Positions 44,983 to 55,785 of a stretch of 64,000 nt of DNA are shown one piece after another. Below the pieces are notes generated by a model. It ran no database searches, was not told where the DNA came from, and saw only the letters and a program-made list of their open reading frames with translations. The stretch's first letter is position 1, and each line of letters opens with the position of its first letter. The stretch comes from Chrysogorgia sp. JL179-B06 (lineage: Eukaryota > Cnidaria > Anthozoa > Scleralcyonacea > Chrysogorgiidae): NCBI GenBank assembly GCA_035772405.1, contig JAYKKM010000351.1, positions 1,594,501-1,658,500 on the forward strand. The letters are read 5' to 3'. The position numbers and the translations under genes were made by a program.

Positions 44983-45155
44983 TTGTATTGTATTGTATTG
45001 TGTTGTGTTATGTTGTGTTGTGTTGTGTTGTGTTGTATTGTATTGTATTGTATTGTATTGTATTGTATTGTATTGTATTGTATTGTATTGTATTGTATTG
45101 TATTGTATTGTATTGTATTGTATTGTATTGTATATGTATATATTGTATTGTATTG
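44983..45155. repeat. (TATTG)n microsatellite
   Basis: Pentamer repeats with TGTTG variants at the start. All three plus frames are open through it, producing artefact ORFs rich in CIVLY. Confidence 0.9.
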
Positions 45156-45236
45156 CATGTATATTGACATGTATATTAACTGGGAATTGAACAACAAATT
45201 AAACACGTAAAATAAAAAATTGCTAAGAATACTGGT

Positions 45237-45773
45237 ATTTTAAATAAACTAAGATATTATCTTGATTTAAATATGCTGAAGCAACTCTACTATACACTTT
45301 AATTTACCCTTACATCAACTGTGGTGTAATGAGTTGGGGAAATACTTATACTACCAATCTTACTAAGCTTCGTACCTCCCAAAACAAATGTATTAAAAAT
45401 ATATTTTTTGCTAATAGAAGAGAGGAGCCCACCCCGGCCATACTACAATCTTTTGGGGATCCTGAAACTTGACAATGTTTTTAAGTTAAAAATAGCCATT
45501 CTTACTTACAAAATTTTAAATGAAAAAAACAAAGTACCAAATATATTTTCTGCATATATAACACCAGCTTCAGAAACTCATACTTACAATACCAGATTTG
45601 CCTTGAAACAAAATTTTAGTAGACCAAAGGCTAGAACTAATTATGGGACATTTACATTTCAATCTTCTTCATCAAAAATATGGCAAACAGTTGATTATAA
45701 TATAAAACAATCCAACTCGTCTTATGTATTTAAAAAATACTATAAGCAAACGCTTCTCCTGTCTCAAATGTAA
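45237..45773 (+). pseudogene. LINE RT C-terminal remnant
   Basis: Pieces in shifting frames: GILNKLRYYLDLNMLKQLYY, then IYPYINCGVMSWGN, then the open 45408-45773 part (LKLDNVFKLKIAILTYKILN; TRFALKQNFSRPKARTNYG). The order is that of CR1/L2-type LINE C-termini. At least two frameshifts separate the pieces. Confidence 0.65.
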
Positions 45774-45998
45774 TTTAATGAACAGATGAAACTTGTTATT
45801 ACACTATATACATTCTGTTCATCTATATTTTTAATATTAGCATTGTAGGTAGTGGACAACTCGAATGCTATACGCCACTTTGTCCACTGCGCATGATCAT
45901 TTACTATTATAATACTTTCTCTTTTCTTTTACATTCTAATTAATTTTATTAATTATATTTCAAATACTGCAGTAACTCATTTTATGGACTGGTGTGAT
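45774..45998. other. LINE 3' flank
   Basis: Probable 3' UTR. The next LINE fragment begins near 45980 (DWCDIN). Confidence 0.35.
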
Positions 45999-46006
45999 AT
46001 TAACAG

Positions 46007-46925
46007 CAGTGGTGTGAGTACTCGTTACAATTGTAACGCGTTACCGTGTACTCGTTACATTTGTAGTAATTTTAACTGGTAATTAATTACTTTTTTGGCA
46101 AAGGAACGAAAAAGGTAATTAATTACAAAACAAAGGAACGCGTTCTTTTGCAGAAGAAAATTACAAATTCCTTTCCTTAAATCTTTCATAAATATAATGA
46201 ATGTTATTTACCATCGAAGAATACCTATCGACAGACGAAACTGACAACTTAAGTTTGACGTGGAAACGTGCTTAAGTACATAGGTATTATGGCTCATGCT
46301 ATGGCTAAAGGCCTTCTTGAAAATAGAGTAGACCCTGGGGGCTGGGGGTGAGGTTGTCCCCGTGACCCACACTCTCAACACGTGTCAAATAGGTTATTTG
46401 ACCGTTTATGGATAAATTCAAAAGCGAAATCTCAGACGTTAGTATCAATAATTTGGCAGAAGATTTAGAAACAATCGTTACCAATTTACAGCCGAGTTTA
46501 CACAACGATCTGGCTAGAGAAAATCCAATAGCCGTGGAAGAGCCAATCTTGTACCCAGAGCACAACCCAGAGCCTGATGTGTAGAAGCTGAAGCCATTGT
46601 TGTTGTGGACAACACATTTAATTGTTTCTATTAATAATGCAATGTTGCATAATAACAATTGTTATGTTTAAAAAGTTGAAACCCAACCTCATTCCTCTCA
46701 TTAAACCTTGTCTCATTTTCATTTCTGGTGCGAGGAATTTATTTGGCACAAGGTCTACATTACGTAAAGGAATTTGTAATTAATTACTTTTCTCGGAGGG
46801 TAATTTTGTAATTGTAATTAATTACTTTTTAAGAGTGGTAATTGTAATTAGGAATTAATTACTATTTGAAGCAAGTAATTGTAATTGTAATTAATTTCTT
46901 TTTGAGGGGTAATTTTGCAGCCCTG
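46007..46925. mobile_element. Non-autonomous hAT element inserted in a LINE ORF
   Basis: 919 bp. The ends are CAGTGGTGTGAG and ...TTTTGCAGCCCTG. ATTAACAG occurs on both sides (45999-46006, 46926-46933), the 8-bp hAT size. Removing it rejoins DWCDIN to NSMTCNPTKCKELIF of the LINE frame. The subterminal regions are packed with GTAATTAATTAC palindromes. Confidence 0.85.
46408..46584 (+). CDS. 58-codon ORF inside the hAT element
   Basis: ATG to TAG frame: MDKFKSEISDVSINNLAEDL, then ETIVTNLQPSLHNDLA and PILYPEHNPEPDV. Amphipathic and acidic. It may be a remnant of a transposase terminal exon or chance. No family recognised. Confidence 0.3.
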   Translation: MDKFKSEISDVSINNLAEDLETIVTNLQPSLHNDLARENPIAVEEPILYPEHNPEPDV

Positions 46926-47525
46926 ATTAACAGCATGACTTGCAACCCGACTAAATGTAAGGAACTTATTTTCAGTAAGAAAGGACATGAGTCAGTAAGT
47001 TTTAACATGATTTTTAATATAGTACAGCATGACACCATAAAGATACTTGGCATAACCTTTCAAACCAATAGTAAATTTGCTAAGCATGTTGCGATTAAGC
47101 TTAAAGAAGCAAATAAATGTCTTTTTGTTATAAGAAGCCTTAGGAAAGAGGGCTGTACTCAGAAGGAAATAGACCATCTATTTGTATCTCTTATCTTACC
47201 CAAATTGACATATGGTCTTTCAATTTATGGAGCTAGCACTTCAGATCTTCCTACAGTACAGTGTTTTTTAAAAAGGTGTCATAAAAGGAAATATTCATCT
47301 AAACTTTATTCTATTTATGACTTGCTTGAGAAAAGAGATAGGCGCATTTTTTATAAGATAAAATCTCAGTCACAGCATCCGTTAAGATCTCTTCTACCAA
47401 GAGTAAAAGATTCATCCTTTAAGTTAAGAAACCCTACATGTACTCGTCCAAATATAAGAACTGAGATTTTTAAGAATAGTTATGTAAATAGGCTGATTTT
47501 TAAGTATAATTTATTCTTGTTTTAA
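46926..47525 (+). pseudogene. LINE RT C-terminal fragment, split by the hAT
   Basis: Continuation of the interrupted LINE: NPTKCKELIFSKKGHE, KILGITFQTNSKF, LPKLTYGLSIYGASTSDLP and LEKRDRRIFYKI, typical of the thumb/C-terminal part of CR1/L2-like RTs. The frame is open to 47525. The Met reported upstream lies inside the inserted hAT and is not a start. 5'-truncated. Confidence 0.75.
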
Positions 47526-47602
47526 AATTATTATATTCATGTATTTTACTATTCTCACTCATGTAACATCTGATATGTATAATATCTATGCTATTAAAGA
47601 TT

Positions 47603-47633
<31 letters not shown>

Positions 47634-47760
47634 TTATAATAATATTTTGTAACAATCTTCTTTAACGTGCAATTAAAATAATAATAATAATAATAATAGT
47701 ATTGTATTAATTGTATTGTATTGTATTGTATTGTGCTGTATTGCATTGTAAGGAGAACTG
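47526..47760. repeat. LINE tail and (ATT)n, (ATA)n, (TATTG)n repeats
   Basis: The ATT tail at 47600-47640 is typical of these LINEs. It is followed by ATA repeats and a short TATTG run at 47703-47748. Confidence 0.75.
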
Positions 47761-48771
47761 AAGGTATGTACTAGTGTACACAAACGTTTCCCTTTGTCTG
47801 TTTTGTTCGAAAGTTTGGATTTTGGTACATCTGGAGAGGAATTGGAAGCCATTTCCAATTCTGAGGATAAAAAATTGGGCTAGCTTTCTTTCTATTCTCG
47901 TTCTCTCTTCTGTCACAAATAGAAATATTACTTTGTTCTATCCTGACTGTGGAGAACGTTTAAGTTATTATTTAATCAACAAGTCAATCCTAGTGTTCCT
48001 TTAACTAGTGCATCTGATGATCTACACTGTATATTGTTTAGTTTTGAAGGTGATGTCATTGCTGGTGAAGTATTTAAACCAAACCATTTTGTGCCAATTG
48101 TAATTGGGGTTTCTCAGGGAAAAGGACTATCACAGATATTTTCCAAACAAACTCCAAAGCGGAGTTGTACTAATGATCCTGTTAGGGGCACTTGTCAGAG
48201 CAGGCTTATAGCCAGAAGGGTATCCGGGTGTCATTGGATGCCATACAATGAAAAGTGGTCACCAAAAATTTGGGGTAGAAAGAAATTATTCTCAATGATT
48301 TGCCTAAAATATATATATAAATATATTTGAAAACAAATAGCTTTAATTTTCAATATTATTATACATGTGACATTTTGACCAATTTGACAGTGTACCTAGT
48401 TGAGTGAAAATGTCCCAGTTGAATGAAGAAGCATGGCAGCATTGCCGGCACAAACTTGCAAAACTAAAAATCTTGAATGGGTCTGATGCGATCTTTAGTA
48501 CGTTACACAGATGTTGACATGTAAGTAAACTTCTAATTAATAATTCACTGCACAGATTATGAATTTCTTCTCTTGAAGATGTAAATTCTGTTGAACTCTT
48601 GAATTACAAATTTAATTGTAAGGAGAATATATATGAATAATATCTTATGGAAATATAACTAATTTACTGCTTCATTATATTGTGTCTATGTGCTTTTCAT
48701 GCATTTTCATGCACTGCTTCTTAAGTCTACATGGTCTATCCATAGTTGTAGCACATTGCGCATTGCGTACC
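47761..48771 (+). other. Unrecognised coding-like remnants
   Basis: Three plus-frame pieces look coding but match nothing I know: SKVWILVHLERNWKPFPILR, then SFEGDVIAGEVFKPNHFVPI...GCHWMPYNEKWSPKIWG (48034-48330), and MSQLNEEAWQHCRHKLAKLK (48410). A GTAAG donor follows the last at 48521. They may be exons of a decayed gene or TE. Confidence 0.25.
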
Positions 48772-49255
48772 TATTTTTAAACTTGGCACCACACATCCTC
48801 CTGGACGAACGTTTTTCTTTTATTTAATTTCCTACAAGATTTTTGTTATTTTAGTTTGCTTGGAACTTTTTATTATTAGCTTATACACTTTCATTCCTTT
48901 TCAAGTTTTTGTTTCTTACTGCTAATATATTATCGCCTAATCCCCTTGGATATTGGACCTGTCATTTCTCCCTCCTATCAGTCTGTTTTCTCATGATCAA
49001 CTGTAAAAACAGCAAATGATTTAACTTTTCGCATCTCATCAATTATTAGTTTGTTTATCTCCCGTGCATTTGATTGGCTACTTTCTACTTGTGACACCCT
49101 TTTGGCATATATATATAAGCCCTATTTATTTTATTTCATCTCGTCTTGCTCTGATGAAGGGCTCCGCTCGAAACGTCAGTATTTCGTCACTAAATTCTTG
49201 GCAGTTTACCACCTTTTCAATTTGCTATATATTCCAAACACTGTCTACGCAGCAC
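48772..49255 (+). mobile_element. Penelope 3' UTR fragment (plus)
   Basis: Begins in the last codons (AAACTTGGCACCACACATCC) and runs to GCAGCACTCTACTT, the same end as the minus copy at 26225. Contains a 10-bp gap at the last codons relative to the main copies. Confidence 0.8.
49147..49181 (+). ncRNA. Hammerhead-like motif
   Basis: TGCT-CTGATGA-A-GGGC-TCC-GCTC-GAAA-CGTC-AGTA; stem I has one G-U wobble, otherwise as at 30043. Confidence 0.55.
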
Positions 49256-49261
49256 TCTACT

Positions 49262-49293
<32 letters not shown>

Positions 49294-49385
49294 GTGGACC
49301 ATTTTTGTGATGATGTCACTTCCGGAATAAAGACTCTGTGACGTTCAATTCGCGAGTGTGAATAGACATTTTGTAGTAGTATAAC

Positions 49386-49433
<48 letters not shown>

Positions 49434-49443
49434 TATATATATA
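49262..49443. repeat. (AT)n tracts
   Basis: Two tracts, 49262-49288 and 49388-49443, around a short unique segment. Confidence 0.9.
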
Positions 49444-49455
49444 CTGATTAACAAA

Positions 49456-50338
49456 AAAATAAAAATAGCTTTGTTCATCATGTTTAATGATATAGATTTC
49501 AAGGCCCATAACCTCTTGGTAACTGTTAATCGTACCCTTTTGTAACAATCGTTTGTCCTGGGTTAGCGGTACAGCTATAACATTACGCCTGCGACACTCC
49601 ATCTTTTTAGAAAAGATACGCCATAGTCCCTTCAATATACCATGTGTATGCTCTGAAACAACTCTAGCAGATCTCAGTTTTATATTGAAATACTTTTCTT
49701 TATTATCCTTTGTGGTGTCTGGGTAAGAATAGTCAAGAACGTTCAGGAAATGCACTCCCACCATTGCTAAAGGAATCTCTCCATACCCAGGTAAACTAAG
49801 CACACTATTTGGAAGTATGTGGCCAGTTTCAATTTCAGAAAAAATTGGCGAAGACTGCAGAAGAGTGGAATAATGCACTGACCTTGGCACACCTACACCA
49901 GCCCAAAGAAATCTCTTGTTCACTCCGACCAATCCCATATTGGTAACAGAATAACGTTTTCTAGAATTAAAGAAGTTCTTCAGCTTACTACTTGAAAGCC
50001 ATCCCAGGATCCTATACAGGGAAACCCATAATCTTTAAGAAAGGAAGTGAGCTCAGTTTTCCACTCCTTTTCTGTTTTTGGTAAAGTCACATACTCATCA
50101 TAAAAGACTTGGACAAGAACACGAGTAACTTCATTGAAAATTCATGGCCACAGGCTGTTGATGGTGCAACACCAAAAAGGTCCCCTGCTGTGATGTAGGA
50201 ACACCCATATGAGCCAATCTGCGAAGAGTTAATTAATCCAAGTTGTCGTTCTGGTGAGACAGGCACTTTGAATTTAGTGATTTCCTTGACAATAATTAAT
50301 TCCTCTAATGGAATGTAATATGTACTCAAACGTGTCAC
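49456..50338 (-). pseudogene. PIF/Harbinger transposase, decayed
   Basis: Pieces in shifting frames follow HARBI1 order. N-terminal helices come first (50338-50100: LINSSQIGSYGCSYITAGDL). Next is the first Asp region GSWDGFQV (near 50000), then VPRSVHYSTLLQSSPIF, then YGEIPLAMVGVHFL, where the second catalytic Asp (usually GD) is Val. Last is RSARVVSEHTHGILKGLWR, with the Glu kept. Lost frames and a lost Asp mean it is inactive. Confidence 0.7.
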
Positions 50339-52955
50339 GATTGACCCTATAAGTCTCTCTTTAAAATGACTATTTGTCCAATTGGCATGATATCCATAGT
50401 CCCACCATAAGCTGTTTCTTTCTTCTATTTGACTTTAATTTAGGTTTTCTTTCTTTCACAGAAGAACAAGCGACCAGACTAGATGCTATGTTTTGAAGCT
50501 GCTCATCATCTTCGATTATTATACTTGCAGTTTACCACCTTTTCAATTTGCTCGTTATCATGAGTTAGTCGGGCTTAGAGAGATCAGTAACGTAAAGAAA
50601 AGAGAAGTAAACAGAACGATAAGTAAGACCAGTTTCTTCTTTGAATCTTTATTATGTACTGCCTCTACAGCTCAATCTTTAGCTTACTTTAGCAAATTTG
50701 AGCAACACTTAATTTGCTTTGAATGAAAGATTAATGCAAATTTCAATGATTTTCGGCTGGTTTGTTTTCGGCCGATTCGTACGTGTTGGCGCGTTTTCTT
50801 TTCTCGGCTACGCCAACGAGTAACCTTGCTCTTGTCCTCACTGATGTTTTCAACTCTTGATTGTTTTGATAGATGCATGGTATTAATTGTAATCACAATC
50901 CTGTCAAGTGAAAGACTTAAATGTGAAAGTAAATAAAGCACAAAGAACTAGTGCTGTTTTAAGAATTTTGCAACCTCATCCACAATGGAATAATTGAAAA
51001 ACTTGATAATTGGATTTTATATACAGGTATAGAGTACTGGTAGTAAGGATGTAAAAAAGTACAGACTATAATAGCTGTGTTTATACTGCAAGTCGATAGG
51101 ACCAACCTGGCCGGCCTGCACCACCTGGGCCTGGCTGACATTTTACTGACTTTAATAGTGTAAACACGCACCATACTGGCTGTCTATAGGGCATATAGCA
51201 ATCAGCGTTTACGCTCGTCTGATACAGTAAAAACCCGCTTACAAGAACCTACATTTTACCTAATCAGCCTGGGATAGGTTCTTATATTCTTATATGTCCT
51301 TATATAAACAAATTCTTAATTTCAGCCTGCGGTTATATTAATAATGCTAGGTTCTTGTTAGCGAGTTTTTACTGTATATGGCATGCTGGTCTGGCCAATG
51401 GCTTATATAGTTTGTCTGTGTAAACACCTTTGTCCTGGATTAGGCCTGGACAATGCCAGTCCTAGGCTTGGAATGTATATTTTTACACAGCTTTTGTAGG
51501 ATATATACTGTATAATGTATAAGGGTAGGTTAACACTCACTGTGTCAGGGGGAACATGTTAGGGATTAAACAAGTGGTATCACCTCACTGACAACAAGCA
51601 GCTGAAGGGAATTTCATCCTGAATTAATGTTATATATTGGTGAAATAGTTGTAGAGCAATGTCGTTCTTTGTTGCATCTGTACTTTGAGTAAAATTATGA
51701 GTATGCCACTGTTAAACATACATGTTGAATATTTATTATGAAAACCATAACTGACATAATTAACTTTTAGGAAATTAATATTATATAATTAATAAAATTA
51801 TTATTGAAATTAATAATTAATAAAACTAATTATTAATTTCAATAATCAAGAGTTACACAATTGGTTTATAACCCTGTCTCCGAGACAAGATAGTGTTGGC
51901 AGACTTTCCCACTCATGTTACCCAAAAATAAGTAGTTTGAAAATCTGTTCAGATTGGAAAATGAATTATTGACTTATTTTTAAGTAATAACTGAGCACTG
52001 CACTATTAAAGCCTCGAACAGTAAGCGGACGAGAAGTTGTTGCGTACACGTATCTCTAGTATTATTATATTATAAAACTGTAGGTAAATCACAAAGTCAC
52101 AAATTAAAATACTGCAGAAGTTCAGCAAATAGGTGACCGCGCAAGGGAGGGTCTGGGGGGTTCTTTAGCCCCGCCCACTTTTTTATAACCAGTTTAAAAA
52201 AAATTAAAGTTATAAATTAGAGCTGTAAATTAAAAAGTTAAAGAATCTGACTTCTTAATAGGTTTAGTTACTTTTAACAGCATCCAGAGCCTACATAAGC
52301 ATGCAGTTTTTATAAAAGCATTGTTAAAGTGTCTATGAAATGAAATGTTTTATTGCTTCATTTGAAAGAGCATCAAAAAGTAGGACGATATGCAGTTTAC
52401 CATTCCTTGATATCTTTTCTAGTTATTTAAGGTGTCAAAATCAACGGAAAATATGGCATAAACAAATTGCTGATTCAGCACAAATTATGATGTCAATAGT
52501 TTGCATGTTAGTTTGAGTGTGAACATTCACCGTGAATGTTTAAATTGAACTATAGCTCAGTTACTATATGTCAAAATCAACTGAACCTTTGCACACAGAT
52601 AGTGCAATATGAAACACAGCTGATACCCAGGCCCCATGCACGGATTTTCTAAAACACACTGTATTTATCATTGGGGGTATAATTTTCAAATTATTATAGT
52701 ATAAATGTATTTTAGGCATAGGTATGACAAGCACACGTCTGATATTTATCCTTATTTATCCTTATCAAGAGTATGAAAGTGTTTTATAAAATCGTATTAT
52801 ATATTATTATTTGTATCAGCATTCTGTCTCGTACAATTTTTGGATTGTTTCACGGCTGTCAATGTTTTTTTTTTCTGAACCGTACCAATGAGCTATTTTT
52901 CCTGGCTGACGAGCTGCTTGACTTAGGAACTTAAGCTTTGGCTAAACGATACAAC
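50339..52955. other. Mostly non-coding
   Basis: At 50525-50550 a short Penelope 3'-end match (GTTTACCACCTTTTCAATTT). 51400-51480 resembles a CTGGCC-rich dispersed repeat. 52330-52450 is a fragment of the TTAAAGTG MITE family. No gene supported. Confidence 0.35.
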
Positions 52956-52956
52956 T

Positions 52957-53158
52957 TTGCTATACAACATTATCGAACTTTGTTGGACGGAAATGTTGGA
53001 TGACCGGCCAAACTGTCATGAAGTGCTTGACCAACATGTTTGGCGGGAAATTGAAATCAAAATGGCGGCACTTCAAGCTAAGAGGAAATTTCTTGCTATA
53101 TATGCTATACTTGAGCTTCTCGAAGACGATAAAATACCACGAAAGAAAACAATAAATA
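52957..53158 (+). pseudogene. Possible Harbinger transposase N-terminal remnant
   Basis: AALQAKRKFLAIYAILELLE, then DDKIPRKK, resembles the N-terminal helix and basic patch (LLEDE..RRKR) of Harbinger transposases. It stops a few codons later at 53172. Confidence 0.35.
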
Positions 53159-53168
53159 ATTTCAGTGT

Positions 53169-53520
53169 GTGATAGTCTATAATTTACAATATAGTTACTC
53201 ATTTGGTGGGGATTTGTTTATGACCACAGACAATGAACCTTTTTATTCGCTGACAAACGCTCTTAATCAGTTGTTCTTGCATTCTCAATTGAATTATCAG
53301 CAGTGTTTGTTGACTATTGATAGTAACACAGTGGCAATATTCAGGGTTTCTGAAGGAAATTTTAAAATATTTAAAACGCTCCAGAGATATATATGGCATA
53401 CCATCCCCGGCATAACGTTTTTTATTTTCAACATACTTTGGCCTCAAAATACTGTTACACCATTTGAGGTGAAGGGAGTAAAATTCTCAAATTCAGACAT
53501 TATTCAAAATTATAACCTCG
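53169..53520 (+). pseudogene. Remnant of a TE-borne cysteine-protease-like domain
   Basis: EPFYSLTNALNQLFLHSQLN, then TIDSNTVAIFRVSEGNFKIF, then in another frame RSRDIYGIPSP. The pattern resembles the OTU/C76-like domain of large cnidarian TE-encoded helicase proteins. This is from memory of the pattern, so weak. At least one frameshift. Confidence 0.3.
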
Positions 53521-53564
53521 CTTCATTGGATAAGAACGCACGCGTATCTTCCCTCTCTCCTCCG

Positions 53565-53735
53565 CAGAGGTTCTTTTGGTAATCGGTGATGTCGGAAATG
53601 GTCGGAGATGTGTCGGCGGAGCTTTAGCCGGACATAAGGAGGCGCCCGTACTCCTTGTGTCCAGTGCTTGTGTCCGGCTAAAGCTCCGACACATCTCCGA
53701 CGATTCCCGACATCACCGATTACCAAAAGAAAGGC
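53565..53735. mobile_element. Perfect-arm hairpin element
   Basis: Arms TTCTTTTGGTAATCGGTGAT and ATCACCGATTACCAAAAGAA with GTCGGAGATGTGTCGG...CCGACACATCTCCGAC inside; a ~165-bp foldback with a ~30-bp loop. Confidence 0.8.
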
Positions 53736-55149
53736 GAAAAAAGGAATCTCCAGAGTAGAGAAAAAAGATTAACGAAACCACTGTCGGCTGAAATTGCGAC
53801 AGCGAAAGAGAAAAACGGAAAAATCACAAACAGGGACATGCGCATGAACTTCCAAAATTGTAACACGACTACAGTCGTAGCCAAAAGTCATTGGGACAGT
53901 TCCTGCTTGCTCACGTGCTTTTGCCGCAATATCCCAACAAATATTGGTATGAACACTTATTTATACCAGGTATCCCCCCCCCCCGCCCCCTCCTCCCTTT
54001 CAATGTTGGGTACTTCATGCAGGTAACGTATACAAATTACTATATTTTACATGTATTATTTCTTATACTTGGCACTCAGGGCAAATTTTCGTGAAAGTGG
54101 GCAATCGCGTATTAAGCATTGTAACACTGTACCCCAATTGCATGGTGCTGAAGATGGTAGACACCTACACGAGCCATATACGATACGAGAAATTTGTTTT
54201 TGGTAAAAAATACCAGCAAAATTACAACATTGAGGGGGGGTCTAGCCCAATTGTTACATTTTGGTATACGTGTCCTACGTTTTGGCCATGACTGTAGTTT
54301 TGAAATTCCGACGGGCGACATGCGAACCCCCCCGACAGGGTCTCGATTCAGTCCTATCTCGACAGTATTTATATTTTAAACAGGTTAAACCCCTTTATCT
54401 TTAGCAAATTAAATCTATTTTTTAAAAGAGTGTTACTGTAGCTCGTTGCTATTTAATACATTGTTAAGCTGCACACAACTGGTTACATACGACGTCAGTA
54501 AACGCATGTACGCAATGCATACCTATTTTTGACTCGTGTTCACTTGTGTTTTGACTCGTGTGGTGTTTGTGACTCGTGTTCAATCGTGCATCATGTTCAG
54601 CATTTTTTGACTCGTTTTCTGACTCCTGTGGTGTTTTTTTTTACTTGTGTTCACTCGTGCATGTTCAGCATTTTTTTGCGTCTACACAACATAGCGCTAT
54701 GTTATCGACCAAGATGTTCGTTTGTAGGATGTTTTCGTTCACCTCGTCACTTTATGTCATATCTGCTGACAAATCCACAGTACCCCAAGCTCATGTGCTA
54801 ATTTATATGAAATTTCTTTTTTTTATATTTCTAAAGACTGACAATACTAGAATATTGCCCTAAATTTAGAGAATTTTTAAAGAATCTAATTAGGTTTTTG
54901 ATCAGAAAGTTTGTAACGCAAAACAAGACGGGGTAACGTGATTGGAGGTTGCAACCCCATTGCCCCTTCGCCACCCCTGATCTATATCGTTATATTGGAT
55001 GCTTTTCTTCATTAAGAGCGTTTATGTTCATTTGAGCAGCCGACGACGCTGTTTAGCGTGAGTAAGGAGAATGTATATTTTAATCATTTTAATAAGTCTT
55101 ATTATTTATTTCCCCAGTGTTATTTAAAAAAAAATAGAAAATATTTTTA
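53736..55149. other. No gene seen
   Basis: Holds a C-run (53977-53990), a G-run (54235) and a GACTCGTGTTCAC tandem (54530-54670). ORFs are short and unsupported. Confidence 0.4.
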
Positions 55150-55345
55150 AAATATTTAAAAAATATATAGAAAACATCTTCGTCATAGAAACACTCGTGA
55201 AAGTTTAGGAGAACTCAAAATAGCAAGGAAACACTATCCCTGAGGGCTCGTGTTCCCACTGCCATTTCTCGTTCTCCCAAACTTCCACTCGTGTTTCTAT
55301 AACTCTATGGAAATACGGAAAATGTTTTCTATTTCGTAAATGGTA
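55150..55345. mobile_element. Foldback repeat (ATAGAAACACTCG family)
   Basis: ATAGAAACACTCGTGAAAGT mirrored by ACTTCCACTCGTGTTTCTAT, with TAGAAAAC...GTTTTCTATTT outside. Relatives at 12605 and 31020. Confidence 0.6.
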
Positions 55346-55428
55346 ATAGGCGTTTATACGTATTTTTACGGACCGGGCCATATAATAGAATCAACAACAC
55401 GCAGGAATACATGCAATTGACCTGAACA

Positions 55429-55434
55429 TTTATT
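55429..55434 (-). terminator. Polyadenylation signal of the DUF1772-like gene
   Basis: AATAAA on the minus strand, ~37 nt after the stop codon at 55471. Confidence 0.6.
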
Positions 55435-55470
55435 GCAAATGAAAACATGAACCGTAATATTACTAATTTA

Positions 55471-55754
55471 TTATGAACAATACAGATAGTATGTGAAGGT
55501 GAAGAAAGATCCGGCAGCAACAGCAGTCCGTAAATGATGATACATGTTGAACTTCTGGAATAACGAAATGATCTCCTTATCTATAAAGAGGGAGAAAGGT
55601 GAGAAAATCTCACAGGAACTGCAGAAGGGAATTACTTCAGTGAAGTCTTGTTTGGTATATGCTATATATGCATGGTATTGGTATATGCTATATTTGGAAT
55701 ATGCTACTGTAAATACAGTACAATTTGGTATATGCTAAATTATTATTCACCTCA

Positions 55755-55785
<31 letters not shown>

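Noticed and set aside
44815..45210. 131-codon ORF rich in CIVLY
   Set aside because: Translation of the (TATTG)n repeat.
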